Source: CAURNT01 sp963539215
Lineage (GTDB): Bacteria > Fusobacteriota > Fusobacteriia > Fusobacteriales > Leptotrichiaceae
Length of the DNA stretch: 64,000 bases
NCBI GenBank assembly: GCA_963539215.1
Contig: CAUTJT010000002.1
Span: 1-64,000 of the forward strand
Direction: 5' to 3'
In this document: positions 26,399 to 37,662 of the stretch, piece after piece
How positions within the stretch are numbered: position 1 is the first letter of the stretch
How the letters are laid out: each line of letters begins with the position of its first letter
Translations under genes and position numbers: made by a program
The notes under the pieces: model-generated
Databases searched by the model: none
Seen by the model: only the letters and a program-made list of their open reading frames with translations
Told to the model about the DNA's origin: nothing

Positions 26399-27028
26399 TT
26401 AAAATCCAGAATAATACATATTGTACTCTTCCCCTATAGTTGTATCTTTTCCATGACCTGGGTATACAATAGTATCTTTTTCAAGTTTTAGTAATTTATA
26501 TATAGAATCACGCATTTCTCTACTATTACCTGTTGGTAAATCAACTCTACCATAAGTTCCTTTAAACATTGTATCTCCAGATATCAATATTTTTTCATTT
26601 TTATCATAAAGACATATACCTCCCTTAGTATGACCTGGTGTATGTATTATTTCAAAATTTTCAAATATTTCTCCTGGTAGCAATTCTATAATTTGTAATT
26701 TAGAAAGTGAATCTTCCAATATTTTTTGATCTAGCTCACTATAAAAAAGTAATGAATATGTAGGATTATATAAAAATTCCTTTTCTATATTTGAAATGTA
26801 TACCTTGTCTACTCCTATTTTTTCAACAAGATCAGGTATACCAATAATATGATCATAATGACCATGAGTTAATATTATACCTTCTACATTTAAATTATTA
26901 TTTTTAATATATTCTACCAATTGGTCCATTTTTAAACTTCCAGGATCAATGATGTATGTCTTTGAATTTTTCTCTATTAAATATGTATTACTCGTTGTTT
27001 CCTTGTTGAAAAATGCCTTTATTTCCAT
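26399..27028 (-). CDS. MBL-fold hydrolase, glyoxalase II-like
   Basis: The 209-residue cytoplasmic metallo-beta-lactamase-fold protein has the metal motif THGHYDHI (near residue 55), GHTKGGICLY, ISGDTMFKGTYGRVDLP and YPGHGKDTTIGEE. This matches the short YcbL/GloB-like subfamily, which hydrolyses thioesters such as S-lactoylglutathione; the true substrate is unknown. It is the last gene of a long operon, one base after mscS. Confidence 0.85.
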   Translation of the reverse strand: MEIKAFFNKETTSNTYLIEKNSKTYIIDPGSLKMDQLVEYIKNNNLNVEGIILTHGHYDHIIGIPDLVEKIGVDKVYISNIEKEFLYNPTYSLLFYSELDQKILEDSLSKLQIIELLPGEIFENFEIIHTPGHTKGGICLYDKNEKILISGDTMFKGTYGRVDLPTGNSREMRDSIYKLLKLEKDTIVYPGHGKDTTIGEEYNMYYSGF

Positions 27029-27029
27029 A

Positions 27030-27855
27030 TTACTCCTTGTTTATAATATTAACATCTAACCTATTAAATGGTATATTAATTTTTTCTTTATCAAATCTCT
27101 TTTTAATCTCTTCAAGTATATAGAATTTAGCTAATCTATAATTCTCAGGAAGTACATAAACATATATACCAAAATTTATAGATGATTTAGCAAACTCCTC
27201 CACACCTACAACATGAGTTTCATTCTCTAGTGTATATTGACAATCCTTTATTATTTCTTGTATTACATCTTTTACTCGCTCTATATCTGATCCATAATCT
27301 ACACCTATAATTAAATCTAGTCTTCTCATATTTTGTGAAGTTAAATTTTTTATTTCATTAATTATTATGGATCCATTAGGAATAATAACTATCTCATTTT
27401 GAAAACTTAATATACGAGTATAAAATATTTCAATTTTAGTAACTGTACCTGTAAATTCCTTAAATTGTACACTATCTCCTATTTTAAAAGGTCTAAATGT
27501 AAGTATGATTATTCCACCAAATATATTTTGTATTATCTCTTTAAACGCAAACCCAACTACTACTGATAACGCACCTATTAGTGCAAATAAAGATGTTAAA
27601 TTAATTTCTAATATTATCAAAATAAAATAAAATAAAAATATTTGAACTAAAGATTTTGAAAAAGATTTTAAAAATGTTCTAACACCTTTGTCTTTTATTT
27701 TTGATAAAAATATTCTATCTAAAATATTAGTTAAATATATTGAAATACTAGAGAAAAAATATAGTATAATTATAGAAATTACTATTTCAATTAAATGTCC
27801 TGTAACCCAATTAACTAATTTTAAACCTCCAAAACTTTTTAATATATCCATTAAA

Positions 27856-27863
<8 letters not shown>
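27030..27863 (-). CDS. mscS: Small-conductance mechanosensitive channel MscS family
   Basis: The 277-residue inner-membrane protein has three N-terminal hydrophobic segments and the MscS pore-lining TM3 (SLFALIGALSVVVGFAFKEIIQNIFGGIIIL), then a cytoplasmic beta domain (FKIGDSVQF, EIVIIPNGSIIINEIKN). It relieves osmotic downshock. Its start overlaps the end of ychF by eight bases. Confidence 0.93.
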
Positions 27864-28952
<1,089 letters not shown>

Positions 28953-28956
<4 letters not shown>

Positions 28957-29525
28957 TTATTCCTCCTAATTTTATTTATCGCATCTAGTACATCTACCAT
29001 TTTCTTTTTTTCCTCTTTTGTTGATCCTAATATATATGCAAAATCATATATTGGTATAAGAGCTCTTTCTTCATAATTATACATTTTCCCAATTGAATTA
29101 TAGAAATCTGTATTATTTTTATTAATATCTAACTTGGCTAAATCAGAAATTAATACATTAAAAACCTCTCCTCCAACTGTTATTATATATTTAGGATTGA
29201 CTAAAAATATTTCACTTCTAAGTATATCTAACAATTTTTCTAAATTTTTCTTGTCTACACTTACAAATTTTCTATCTAATTTATATAAAGAGGTAATATA
29301 TATATCATCTGTTGATATTCCAACAAAATTAAGTATATCTTTAATTTTTTTACCTTCATCACTACTCAGAATATTTTTATTTAATAAAGCTTCATCTTTA
29401 ATATCACTTAATATTAGCATTATATCTGAATCAACAATACCATTATTAAGCATAATTTTACCTTGTCCTCTATAATTTTTATATATATCCAAACTTCTTA
29501 CTAATAAATCTAATTTTCTCCACAT
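28953..29525 (-). CDS. Uracil-DNA glycosylase family 4-like protein lacking the cluster cysteines
   Basis: The 190-residue protein keeps the fold layout of UDG family 4 (SDIMLILSDIKDEA, SSDEGKKIKDILNFVGIS, DIYITSLYKLDRKF, NPKYIITVGGEVFNVLI, then IPIYDFAYILGST for the HPAYLL segment). It contains no cysteine at all, so the 4Fe-4S cluster is absent, and the first catalytic motif is changed. It may be a non-catalytic or repurposed relative. It sits between walJ and ychF with a four-base overlap. Confidence 0.6.
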
Positions 29526-29533
29526 AATTCCAC

Positions 29534-30301
29534 CTATAATTCAAATACAGATGTAACTTCTTCGCCTGAAACTTCTACATCTATATCAGAAAATTTACTT
29601 TTAATATTATGTAAGGCTAAAGCCTCTAAATTATTTTCTTCACTTAAATGCATCAAAAATACTTTTTTCAACTTAGAAGGATTATTTTCATAAATTTCCT
29701 TAATTAAATTCAAAGTATCTCTATTACTCAAGTGTCCAAATTTACTTTTAATTCTATTTTTTATGTCCCAAGGATAATTACCATTCATAAGCATATCTAA
29801 ATCATAATTACTTTCTATAGCAAGTATATCTGAATTTAAACAATTTAATTTCATAATTTTACTTACATATCCAGTATCTGTTATATAAGTAAACTTTTTT
29901 TCATTTATTTCAAATGTATATCCAAGGCAATGAGATGAATCGTGAGTTAAATCAAAATTTTTAATTAATAATCCATCCAAAATAACTTCTCTATCATCTA
30001 ATATTTTTATTTTTTTTACATCATAATTACCAATTTTATCTTTAATTACATCAAAAGATTTTCTATGTATATATACATTTACATCATATTTTCTTAATAT
30101 AGATCCTAAAGATTTAATATGATCACTATGTTCGTGGGTTATAAAAATATATTGTATATTTTCTAAATTTTCATCAATTTGAGATAACTTTTCATTTAAT
30201 TTCTTCATACTAAATCCTACATCTATTAGAATTTTTTTACCATTTACTGATATGTATGTAGAATTTCCACTACTGCTACTACCTAAAATTGATACCTTCA
30301 T
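29534..30301 (-). CDS. walJ: MBL-fold metallohydrolase, WalJ/YycJ family
   Basis: The 255-residue metallo-beta-lactamase-fold protein has the typical SILGSSSSGNSTYISVNGKKILIDVG start, FITHEHSDHI metal motif, DLTHDSSHCLGYTF and GHLSNRDTL. Members are thought to be nucleases linked to DNA repair and cell-wall homeostasis in Firmicutes; no WalRK genes are here. Its ATG overlaps the stop of the preceding 33-codon gene (TTATGA). Confidence 0.85.
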   Translation of the reverse strand: MKVSILGSSSSGNSTYISVNGKKILIDVGFSMKKLNEKLSQIDENLENIQYIFITHEHSDHIKSLGSILRKYDVNVYIHRKSFDVIKDKIGNYDVKKIKILDDREVILDGLLIKNFDLTHDSSHCLGYTFEINEKKFTYITDTGYVSKIMKLNCLNSDILAIESNYDLDMLMNGNYPWDIKNRIKSKFGHLSNRDTLNLIKEIYENNPSKLKKVFLMHLSEENNLEALALHNIKSKFSDIDVEVSGEEVTSVFEL

Positions 30302-30399
30302 AATTTTAATGCTCCATAAGTCATATTAATAACAACTAATAAAGAAATTAAAATAATAAAAATAAAAATTATTAATCTTTTTAAAAATTTAGTTACCAT
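30298..30399 (-). CDS. 33-residue single-span membrane peptide
   Basis: A short frame (MVTKFLKRLIIFIFIILISL, then LVVINMTYGALKL) starts with an ATG that overlaps the yqeH stop (ATGGTAA) and ends with a TGA that overlaps the walJ ATG (ATGA). It has a basic N-terminus, about 20 hydrophobic residues and a short tail. GAGGAAG lies about ten bases upstream. The double overlap argues it is translated and couples yqeH to walJ. Function is unknown; it could be a structural or regulatory peptide. Confidence 0.6.
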   Translation of the reverse strand: MVTKFLKRLIIFIFIILISLLVVINMTYGALKL

Positions 30400-31577
30400 A
30401 GAAAATCATCTTCCTCTTCTATATCTTCATCTAAATTAGCATTTTTAGATATACTCTTTCTAACAACTACTTTTACATACTTAGGTAAATGTAAGCTAAT
30501 CTCAAGAGGACCTCTCTTAACTTCTATATATCCAAGTCCAGATATAACTAAATCTTCATTTTCATTAACTATGTATTCTTTAGTTACAAACTCATTTTTA
30601 TTGTATTTTTCATAATTTTCTTCATCTAATAAATTGAAAAATTCTAAATTAGAATAAAGTTCCTTAACTTTATTTATATTAGTTACATGAAACTTAACAT
30701 CTTTTGAAGCGTAAACAGAAACTATAGCACTATTTTTATTTTCAGGTTTAGATAACACTTCAAAATATGCTAAATTAGACATCATAAACACCATTTTTTC
30801 TTTAAGTCTATAAGTTTTTCTTGAAATTTCTCCACTTGGAACTAGTTTATATGACATATCTGAATTTAATAAATCAGAAAGTCTTCCCTCTGGAATTAAA
30901 CCAGGTGTATCTATTATTTCTAATTTAAATTCCTTAGTATTTTTAATATTCTTAATTATTTTTTTTGTAGTACCAGAAAACTTAGATACTGTAGAAGAAT
31001 TCTTATCTAATAATAAATTTATTATACGTGATTTTCCTACATTTGATACACCCATTACAGCTATTTTTATTTTACTATCTAATTTCTTTTTCAATATATT
31101 TTTTGCTATATATTGTATTTTTCTAAATATTCCATTTACTCCATATTTTTTTTCTGCAGAAACAAAAGCTATATCTGATGGGAAAAAATTATTTTCAGTA
31201 AAATAATAATTTATCCATTTTGAAACTTCTGATACATGTATGTATGAAGGTAAAAGATCAATTTTATTTACTAAAGCTAAAATAGTTTTATTTTCCAATA
31301 AATCTATTATTTCATTTGTAAATGAAGATTCAAAATCTATAATATCAAATATAGGTATAACTATATCTGCTGCAGAAATTGCTTTTGTAACTTCCAATCT
31401 ATATACATCATTATCTTCTTCTTTTTCTAAATTTTCACCATAATGTTTTAATCTAAAGCATCTTTTACAAATAATATTATCTCTAGTTTCTAAAACACTT
31501 TTAGGTATGTAGCCCGGTATATCTGGATTACTATATTGTAATTTTTCACCACAACCTATACATTTTTTTTCTTTCAT
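30393..31577 (-). CDS. yqeH: Ribosome-biogenesis GTPase YqeH
   Basis: The 394-residue circularly permuted GTPase assists 30S assembly. An N-terminal zinc finger (CIGCGEKLQYSNP...ICKRCFRLKHYG) precedes the permuted G domain: G4 NKIDLLPS comes before G1 VMGVSNVGKSRIIN and G3 DTPGL. The start at 31577 has AGGAGAG five bases before it; an upstream TTG at 31598 is rejected. Confidence 0.93.
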   Translation of the reverse strand: MKEKKCIGCGEKLQYSNPDIPGYIPKSVLETRDNIICKRCFRLKHYGENLEKEEDNDVYRLEVTKAISAADIVIPIFDIIDFESSFTNEIIDLLENKTILALVNKIDLLPSYIHVSEVSKWINYYFTENNFFPSDIAFVSAEKKYGVNGIFRKIQYIAKNILKKKLDSKIKIAVMGVSNVGKSRIINLLLDKNSSTVSKFSGTTKKIIKNIKNTKEFKLEIIDTPGLIPEGRLSDLLNSDMSYKLVPSGEISRKTYRLKEKMVFMMSNLAYFEVLSKPENKNSAIVSVYASKDVKFHVTNINKVKELYSNLEFFNLLDEENYEKYNKNEFVTKEYIVNENEDLVISGLGYIEVKRGPLEISLHLPKYVKVVVRKSISKNANLDEDIEEEDDFLW

Positions 31578-31584
31578 ATCTCTC

Positions 31585-32490
31585 CTATTTAATTGCAAAA
31601 GGGTGACTTTTCATATATACATCCTTAAGCATATTTTTACTTATATGCGTATAAAACTGTGTAGTTGCTATACTACTATGTCCTAAAAGTTCTTGAACAT
31701 ATCTAATATCAACTCCGTTATTTAATAACTCAGTTGCAAAACTATGTCTAAAAACATGAGGAGTTACTTCTTTATTAATTTCTGCCTTAAGTGCGTAATT
31801 AGATATTAATCTTCTTAAAGATCTTGAATCTAATTTATCTCCATTTTTATTAACAAATATTACATCTTTATTTACATTTTTATACACTATTTTCTTTTTT
31901 GATATATATTCTAATAAATATTTTTTTGCATTTTCACTAAAAAAAGTTATCCTTTCTTTATTACCTTTACCAATAACTCTTAATTCTCTTTCATTAAAGT
32001 TTATCATAGATTCACTTAAATCTAATAACTCCATAGAACGAATACCACTTGAATAAAGTAATTCTATCATAGCTCTATCTCTTAAACCTGTAATTTTTTC
32101 TATATCTATAACAGAACGTATTTTATCTACATCTAATTTAGTCAAATAATTTGGTAATACTTTAGTAAATTTAGGTGTATTTATATAAATGGTTTTATTT
32201 TCTGAAATATAGTCATTTTCTAATAAATATTTATAAAAGGTTCTAATAGCTGATAATTTCCTGTTAATACTTCTTTTATTAACTTTAAGATCCATATTAA
32301 GATATGCAATAAAAGACCTAAAACTCATAACTTCAACCTTATTAAAATCGTCTATTCCCTCATTATTTTCTAAATAATCTATAAATTGTTCTATATCTTT
32401 TCTATATGATTTAACTGTATTATAGCTTTTATTTAAAACCACTTCTTGATAATAAATAAACTTATTTAATATATTATTCATTTCAATCAT
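31585..32490 (-). CDS. Tyrosine recombinase XerC/XerD family
   Basis: A 301-residue integrase with the SAM-like core-binding domain (YNTVKSYRKDIEQFIDYL) and a catalytic domain containing SSGIRSMELLDL (first Arg), HVFRHSFATELL (His, Arg), GHSSIATTQFYTHI (His, catalytic Tyr). The length and placement right after topA fit the housekeeping Xer that resolves chromosome dimers, not a mobile-element integrase. The start could be 32490 or, nine bases later, 32481. Confidence 0.88.
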   Translation of the reverse strand: MIEMNNILNKFIYYQEVVLNKSYNTVKSYRKDIEQFIDYLENNEGIDDFNKVEVMSFRSFIAYLNMDLKVNKRSINRKLSAIRTFYKYLLENDYISENKTIYINTPKFTKVLPNYLTKLDVDKIRSVIDIEKITGLRDRAMIELLYSSGIRSMELLDLSESMINFNERELRVIGKGNKERITFFSENAKKYLLEYISKKKIVYKNVNKDVIFVNKNGDKLDSRSLRRLISNYALKAEINKEVTPHVFRHSFATELLNNGVDIRYVQELLGHSSIATTQFYTHISKNMLKDVYMKSHPFAIK

Positions 32491-34733
32491 TTACTTTCTT
32501 TAGGTATTTTTTTTATATTTTTGCATTCTGGATAACCACTACAAGCTAAAAACTTACCATATCTACCAGTTTTTATAGTAAATTCCTTACCACACTTTTC
32601 ACAAACTCCAACTTCTTCTAATATCTTACTATTAATATCAACTATACTTTTTAATTCATCCACTAAAAGCATAACACCATTTTCTACTTTTATTTGTCCT
32701 TTTTTTATTTTAGTTTTAATTTCTTTACTTAAAGCCTGTCTAATATTATCATTTTTATAATCCTCACTTTCAAGATAAGGACCATACTTACCATCTTTTA
32801 AATACATTAATTTATTATTTTCTGTATACACATCAGTTATTTGACCTTTTTTAGAATTAAGTAATGAAATAACTTTATCATTTATTTCCAAATAATTATC
32901 TTTTATATCATTAGTATCTATATCTATACCTTTAATAGATATTTTATCTTTAGGATCAAATTCACAAACTAAATATTTCCCAAAATTTCCACTTTTTAAT
33001 AACATTCTACCATCTTGATTAGTACACTTAACATCAGTATATATAACAGTATTTTTAAATTCATTAACCTTTTGCTTGTATACATTCATTTCTTTTTCAA
33101 GAACCTTATAAAAATCACGTAATAAATCTACCCAGTTTAATTTCCCATTTGCAACTTCATCTAAATTATTTTCCATAGTTGCTGTAAATTTTACATTCAT
33201 TACATCTTTAAAATTATCTTCTAATTCATTTTTTACTTCTTTACCAAAAGATGTCGGAACTAATCTTTTTTCAATAACATCAACATAATTTTTAGATTTT
33301 ATAGCCTCAATAATACTAGCATAAGTAGATGGTCTTCCTATACCCAAAGATTCTAATTTCTTAATAAGAGAAGCTTCATTAAATCTACTTTGAGCCTTAG
33401 TTTCTGATTCAGTAGGTATTAATTCATCTATCTTATATTTATTATTTAATACAAGATTAGGAAAATCTAATGTTTGTATCATATCATCACTTTTATATAA
33501 TTTATAATATCCATCAAAAATAATTTTATTTATTGATCCTTTAAATACATAATTTTTATATTCTCCAACTATTTTTAATTGATCATATTTTACATTAGCT
33601 AGCTGAGAAATTAAAAATCTTTCCCATATTAATTTATATAATTTATATTCTTCATTAGATAATCTACTTTTCATATATTCAGGAGTTAACTCAATATATG
33701 TAGGTCTTATACCTTCATGTGCATCTTGCATATTCTTATTTTTTGAATATTTTCTATATGTACCAACATATTCTTTTCCATAATTTTTAATTATATATTC
33801 TCTTGCACTTTGCTTTGCTTCATCAGAAACACGAGTAGAGTCTGTTCTCATATATGTAATTAAACCTTTAATTTCACCATCTATATTAGTACCTTCATAA
33901 AGTTTTTGAGCAAGTCTCATAGTTTTAGTAGCATTATACCCTAAATTAGAAGATGCTGATTGCTGCAATGTACTAGTTTTATATATTGCAGGCGGACTTT
34001 GAGTTTTATTTGAAATATTTAACTCAGTTATTTTAACTTCAGCTTCTTTTAAATCAAAACACGCTTTATCATATATTACTTTATTTTTTATCTTATCTGC
34101 TTTTTCACCTGATATTTCTGATAGTGATAATTTAATTTTTTCATTGATTAAAATATCAATTTGATAGTATTTTTCAGGCTTAAAATTAAGTATTTCATTT
34201 TCTAAATCACAAATTAATTTAAGTGCAACAGATTGCACTCTTCCAGCAGATGCACTTCTACCAACAACTGGCCAAATTAATGGTGATATCTTATATCCAA
34301 CAATTCTATCTAATATTCTTCTTGCTTGTTGAGAATTTACTAAGTCTAAATTTATATCTCTAGGATTTCTAACAGCATTTGATATAGCCGTTTTAGTAAT
34401 CTCATTAAATTCTATTCTTTTTACTTTTTCTCCTAAATTAATATAGTTAGATATATGCCATGCTATAGCTTCTCCTTCTCTATCTGGATCGGAAGCTAGA
34501 AAAACTTTATTTGCTTTAGAACCTTTTGTTTTAAGTTCTTCTAATATAGTTTTTCTATCTTTTATAACTCTATATTCTGGTTTAAAATCATTTTCTATAT
34601 CAATACCTATCTTAGTCTTAGGTAAATCAATAACATGACCAACAGAAGCTATGACATCATAATTAGAACCTAAAATACTTTTTATAGTCTTAGCCTTTGA
34701 TGGAGACTCCACTATTACTAAATTCCTAGCCAT
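32487..34733 (-). CDS. topA: DNA topoisomerase I
   Basis: The 748-residue type IA topoisomerase relaxes negative supercoils. It begins MARNLVIVESPSKAKTI (Toprim), has SDPDREGEAIAWHI, the active Tyr in LITYMRTDSTR, and GIGRPSTYASI. The C-terminus has one clear zinc ribbon (CEKCGKEFTIKTGRYGKFLACSGYPEC). Its start overlaps the preceding gene by eight bases. Confidence 0.97.
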   Translation of the reverse strand: MARNLVIVESPSKAKTIKSILGSNYDVIASVGHVIDLPKTKIGIDIENDFKPEYRVIKDRKTILEELKTKGSKANKVFLASDPDREGEAIAWHISNYINLGEKVKRIEFNEITKTAISNAVRNPRDINLDLVNSQQARRILDRIVGYKISPLIWPVVGRSASAGRVQSVALKLICDLENEILNFKPEKYYQIDILINEKIKLSLSEISGEKADKIKNKVIYDKACFDLKEAEVKITELNISNKTQSPPAIYKTSTLQQSASSNLGYNATKTMRLAQKLYEGTNIDGEIKGLITYMRTDSTRVSDEAKQSAREYIIKNYGKEYVGTYRKYSKNKNMQDAHEGIRPTYIELTPEYMKSRLSNEEYKLYKLIWERFLISQLANVKYDQLKIVGEYKNYVFKGSINKIIFDGYYKLYKSDDMIQTLDFPNLVLNNKYKIDELIPTESETKAQSRFNEASLIKKLESLGIGRPSTYASIIEAIKSKNYVDVIEKRLVPTSFGKEVKNELEDNFKDVMNVKFTATMENNLDEVANGKLNWVDLLRDFYKVLEKEMNVYKQKVNEFKNTVIYTDVKCTNQDGRMLLKSGNFGKYLVCEFDPKDKISIKGIDIDTNDIKDNYLEINDKVISLLNSKKGQITDVYTENNKLMYLKDGKYGPYLESEDYKNDNIRQALSKEIKTKIKKGQIKVENGVMLLVDELKSIVDINSKILEEVGVCEKCGKEFTIKTGRYGKFLACSGYPECKNIKKIPKESK

Positions 34734-35514
34734 CTATATCCTCCTCAAATATCTCTATATCATTACTATCTCCTATTGCTATTGCATAATTATTTTTCAA
34801 TAAATAATTACATCCAGAAAAATTTTTACCAAAACCTCCAGTAACATATATTTTCCTATCTATATCTATATTAATATTAGCACTTAACATAGCTCTAGTA
34901 TAAACTTTACTTTCAGGTATATATATACTATTTGAAACACAAGAAATTAACATATTAGTCAAAAAATATGCTTGTTTTAAATCTTTAACATTCAACATCA
35001 ATGATAAATATAAATCATCACAATTTTCTTCAAAGTCTTCTATACTTTTAGTTACACGTATACAAGGCCTATTAATAATTGAATAAACAAGAATATCAGA
35101 TTCAGTAATATTATTTATAGCAATAACCAAATTTTTACTCAAAGAATTAAATATACTTTTCAAATTATTTTTTGTTAAACTGAGTAATTTATTGTTATAG
35201 TTTAATCCTAAAATTTTTCTATTAAGTAAGTCATAATTTCCTTTATAAAATATATATGGTATTTTATATTTAGATTCTTTAATATTTTTAGGAAATCTTT
35301 TATCATTACAATATACTAAACCTATATTTTTATCACCTATATACTTTAATATTTTATCATCCTTACCTAAAGACTCTTTAACATTTAACAATAGTTCTAA
35401 ATTACAATTTTCCTTTTTTAAATTTTCATAGCAATTATAGATATCACCAAACCTATCTATTAAATCATAAACTAGGTTTGGTGATATTTTTTGACTCAAA
35501 CTAATCCACCCCAT
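34726..35514 (-). CDS. Degenerate DprA/Smf-like protein
   Basis: The 262-residue protein occupies the usual smf position before topA. It retains traces of DprA: RFPKNIKESKYKIPYIFYKGN (YPxxLxxIxDxPxxLYxKGN), and at the end IYVTGGFGKNFSGCNYLLKN (VPGxxxxxxxxGxNxLIKxGA). The Rossmann core motifs (IVGSR, SGLAxGID, SExP, RNRxIAGLS) cannot be found and the protein is about 100 residues shorter than normal. The frame is intact and overlaps topA, so it is translated but has probably lost ssDNA/RecA-loading function. The start is uncertain as no strong ribosome site precedes ATG 35514. Confidence 0.6.
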   Translation of the reverse strand: MGWISLSQKISPNLVYDLIDRFGDIYNCYENLKKENCNLELLLNVKESLGKDDKILKYIGDKNIGLVYCNDKRFPKNIKESKYKIPYIFYKGNYDLLNRKILGLNYNNKLLSLTKNNLKSIFNSLSKNLVIAINNITESDILVYSIINRPCIRVTKSIEDFEENCDDLYLSLMLNVKDLKQAYFLTNMLISCVSNSIYIPESKVYTRAMLSANINIDIDRKIYVTGGFGKNFSGCNYLLKNNYAIAIGDSNDIEIFEEDIDG

Positions 35515-35519
35515 ATTTT

Positions 35520-36266
35520 TTATAATTCTTGTAAAGCAGTATTTACATTAGAATTTTTTCCCCCTTTTTCTAAATACATTCTCAAATATTTTGCTGCATT
35601 TGAATTATCTTTATTTGCTCTATATGCAAGTCCAAGACCAAGTATAGCATCTAAATTACCTGGTTCAGCACTTATAACCCTTTTATATTGACTTATAGAA
35701 ATATCATATCTACCAGTTAGTCTAGCAGCTAAAGCTCCTATGTACATATTTCTAGAATCACGAGATTTTTGAGATAATTTCATAGCTCTTTCATATAGAC
35801 CACTTTTCATATATATTTTCAATAAAGAATTGATATTATCTTGATTTTTAGATGCTAAAACCTCTGATTCCAATCTATCAAATTCCTTATATCTACTTGC
35901 ATCATTTAATTCATCACCAGGATAAGCTACTGTTCCATCAGAAATTGTCTCTAATTCTTCTCCTTCTGTGGCTTCATCAGTCTCAAAATTAGGCTCTCCA
36001 TTATTATTAACTACATTATTACTATTAACTTCTTTTTTAGCTTCGCTTTTTATTTTTTCTTCAATTTTTGCTAATAAATTTTGTAACGCTTTTTTATCTT
36101 CATCTGATATATTAGTTTTTTGCAAAGCTCGTCCTTTATCTAAAGCTTCTTGAAATTTACCTTGTTGTAATAAAAGATCCATAGATTGTAATTCATCTAA
36201 AAAATCTCCACGCATTAAAAATGGTAAAAATAGAAGTAAAAATACAAATTTTTTAATTTTTTTCAT
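35520..36266 (-). CDS. Secreted TPR-repeat protein
   Basis: The 248-residue protein has a signal peptide (MKKIKKFVFLLLFLPFLMRG) without a lipobox Cys. A helical segment, then an acidic linker (about residues 85-120), then tetratricopeptide-like repeats (YERAMKLSQKSRDSRNMYIGALAARLTGRYDISISQYKR, LDAILGLGLAYRANKDNSNAAKYLRMYLEKGG) follow. It probably acts as a periplasmic scaffold. It is ten bases after asnS. Confidence 0.75.
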   Translation of the reverse strand: MKKIKKFVFLLLFLPFLMRGDFLDELQSMDLLLQQGKFQEALDKGRALQKTNISDEDKKALQNLLAKIEEKIKSEAKKEVNSNNVVNNNGEPNFETDEATEGEELETISDGTVAYPGDELNDASRYKEFDRLESEVLASKNQDNINSLLKIYMKSGLYERAMKLSQKSRDSRNMYIGALAARLTGRYDISISQYKRVISAEPGNLDAILGLGLAYRANKDNSNAAKYLRMYLEKGGKNSNVNTALQEL

Positions 36267-36276
36267 AAAACCTCCA

Positions 36277-37659
36277 CTAATACTCTAAGCTTTTAGCTGT
36301 TCTTGGGAAAGGTATTACATCTCTAATATTAGCCATCCCTGTTATATACATTAACATTCTTTCAAATCCTAATCCATATCCTGAATGTGGGAATGAACCA
36401 AATCTTCTTAAATCTGTATACCATTTATATGAATCTCTATCTAATCCTTTTTCGTCCATTATACTAGTTAATTTATCATAATCATCTTCTCTTTGACTTC
36501 CACCAACTATTTCTCCTATTCCTGGTGCTAATAAATCCATAGCTCTTACAGTTTTACCATCTTCATTAAGTTTCATATAGAAAGCTTTAATATCTTTAGG
36601 ATAATCTGTTAAGAATACTGGTTTTTTAAATACTTCTTCTGCTAAATATCTCTCATGTTCCGTCTTTAAGTCCATACCCCATTCAACTGGTACATCAAAT
36701 TGTTTTTTTGAATTTTTTAATATCTCAACTGCTTCAGTATATGTAACACGAGCAAATTCATTATCTAAAACATTTTGCAGTTTATCTAATAAACCTTTTT
36801 CTATAAATGTATCAAAGAACTCCATTTCTTCTTTTGCATTTTCTAAAACATATTTTATTATATATTTAATCATATTTTCTGCAACATCCATATTTGCTTC
36901 AAGATCTGCAAATGCCATTTCAGGCTCTATCATCCAAAATTCAGCAGCATGTCTTGTTGTAAATGATTCTTCTGCTCTAAATGTAGGTCCAAAAGTATAT
37001 GTATTATGGAATGCTGATGTAAAAGTTTCAACATGAAGTTGACCTGTAACTGTTAAAAATGCAGGTTTTTCAAAGAAATCTTTCTTATAATCTATTTTCC
37101 CTTCATCATTTTTGGGTACATTAGCTAAATCTAATGTTGTAACTTGGAACATTTCTCCTGCTCCTTCAGCATCTATTCCTGTAAATAAAGGAGTTTGAAC
37201 ATATACGAAATTTTGTTCCATAAAGAATTTATGTATAGCATATGCTAATAAAGATCTAACTCTAAATACTGCATTAAAAGTATTTGTTCTTGGTCTTAAA
37301 TGGGCAATAGTTCTTAAAAAATCAAAACCATGTCTCTTATTTTGTAAAGGATTTTCTGTACTCGCCTTATCATATATTGATATTTTTTTAGCCTTTATTT
37401 CAAAACTTTGACCTTTAGCAGGGGAAGATACAACTTCTCCTATAACTTTTATTGATGAGTATATAGTTAATTTTGATACCTCTTCAAAATTTTCTAAACT
37501 TTCATCAAATACTACTTGCATCCCTTTGAAAAAAGTACCATCATTAAACTCTATAAATCCAAAACTCTTTTGATCTCTTATTTTTTTTACCCAACCATCT
37601 AATTCTACTTCCTTACCTAGATAGTTTTCCGTATTTATTTGTAATTCTCTTAATTTCAT
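36277..37659 (-). CDS. asnS: Asparaginyl-tRNA synthetase
   Basis: The 460-residue class II synthetase charges tRNA-Asn. It has an N-terminal OB fold (VELDGWVKKIRDQKSFGFIEFNDG), motif 2 TTRHAAEFWMIEPEMAF, GEIVGGSQRE and motif 3 GLGFERMLMYITGM. AsnRS features (FNTVF-like entry and length) favour Asn over Asp. The usual ribosome site is not next to the ATG; see the leader entry. Confidence 0.97.
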   Translation of the reverse strand: MKLRELQINTENYLGKEVELDGWVKKIRDQKSFGFIEFNDGTFFKGMQVVFDESLENFEEVSKLTIYSSIKVIGEVVSSPAKGQSFEIKAKKISIYDKASTENPLQNKRHGFDFLRTIAHLRPRTNTFNAVFRVRSLLAYAIHKFFMEQNFVYVQTPLFTGIDAEGAGEMFQVTTLDLANVPKNDEGKIDYKKDFFEKPAFLTVTGQLHVETFTSAFHNTYTFGPTFRAEESFTTRHAAEFWMIEPEMAFADLEANMDVAENMIKYIIKYVLENAKEEMEFFDTFIEKGLLDKLQNVLDNEFARVTYTEAVEILKNSKKQFDVPVEWGMDLKTEHERYLAEEVFKKPVFLTDYPKDIKAFYMKLNEDGKTVRAMDLLAPGIGEIVGGSQREDDYDKLTSIMDEKGLDRDSYKWYTDLRRFGSFPHSGYGLGFERMLMYITGMANIRDVIPFPRTAKSLEY

Positions 37660-37662
37660 AAT

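Noticed and set aside
31585..32490. Xer-like recombinase as sign of a mobile element
   Set aside because: It lies in a housekeeping operon after topA, no attachment repeats or phage genes flank it, and its length fits XerC/XerD.
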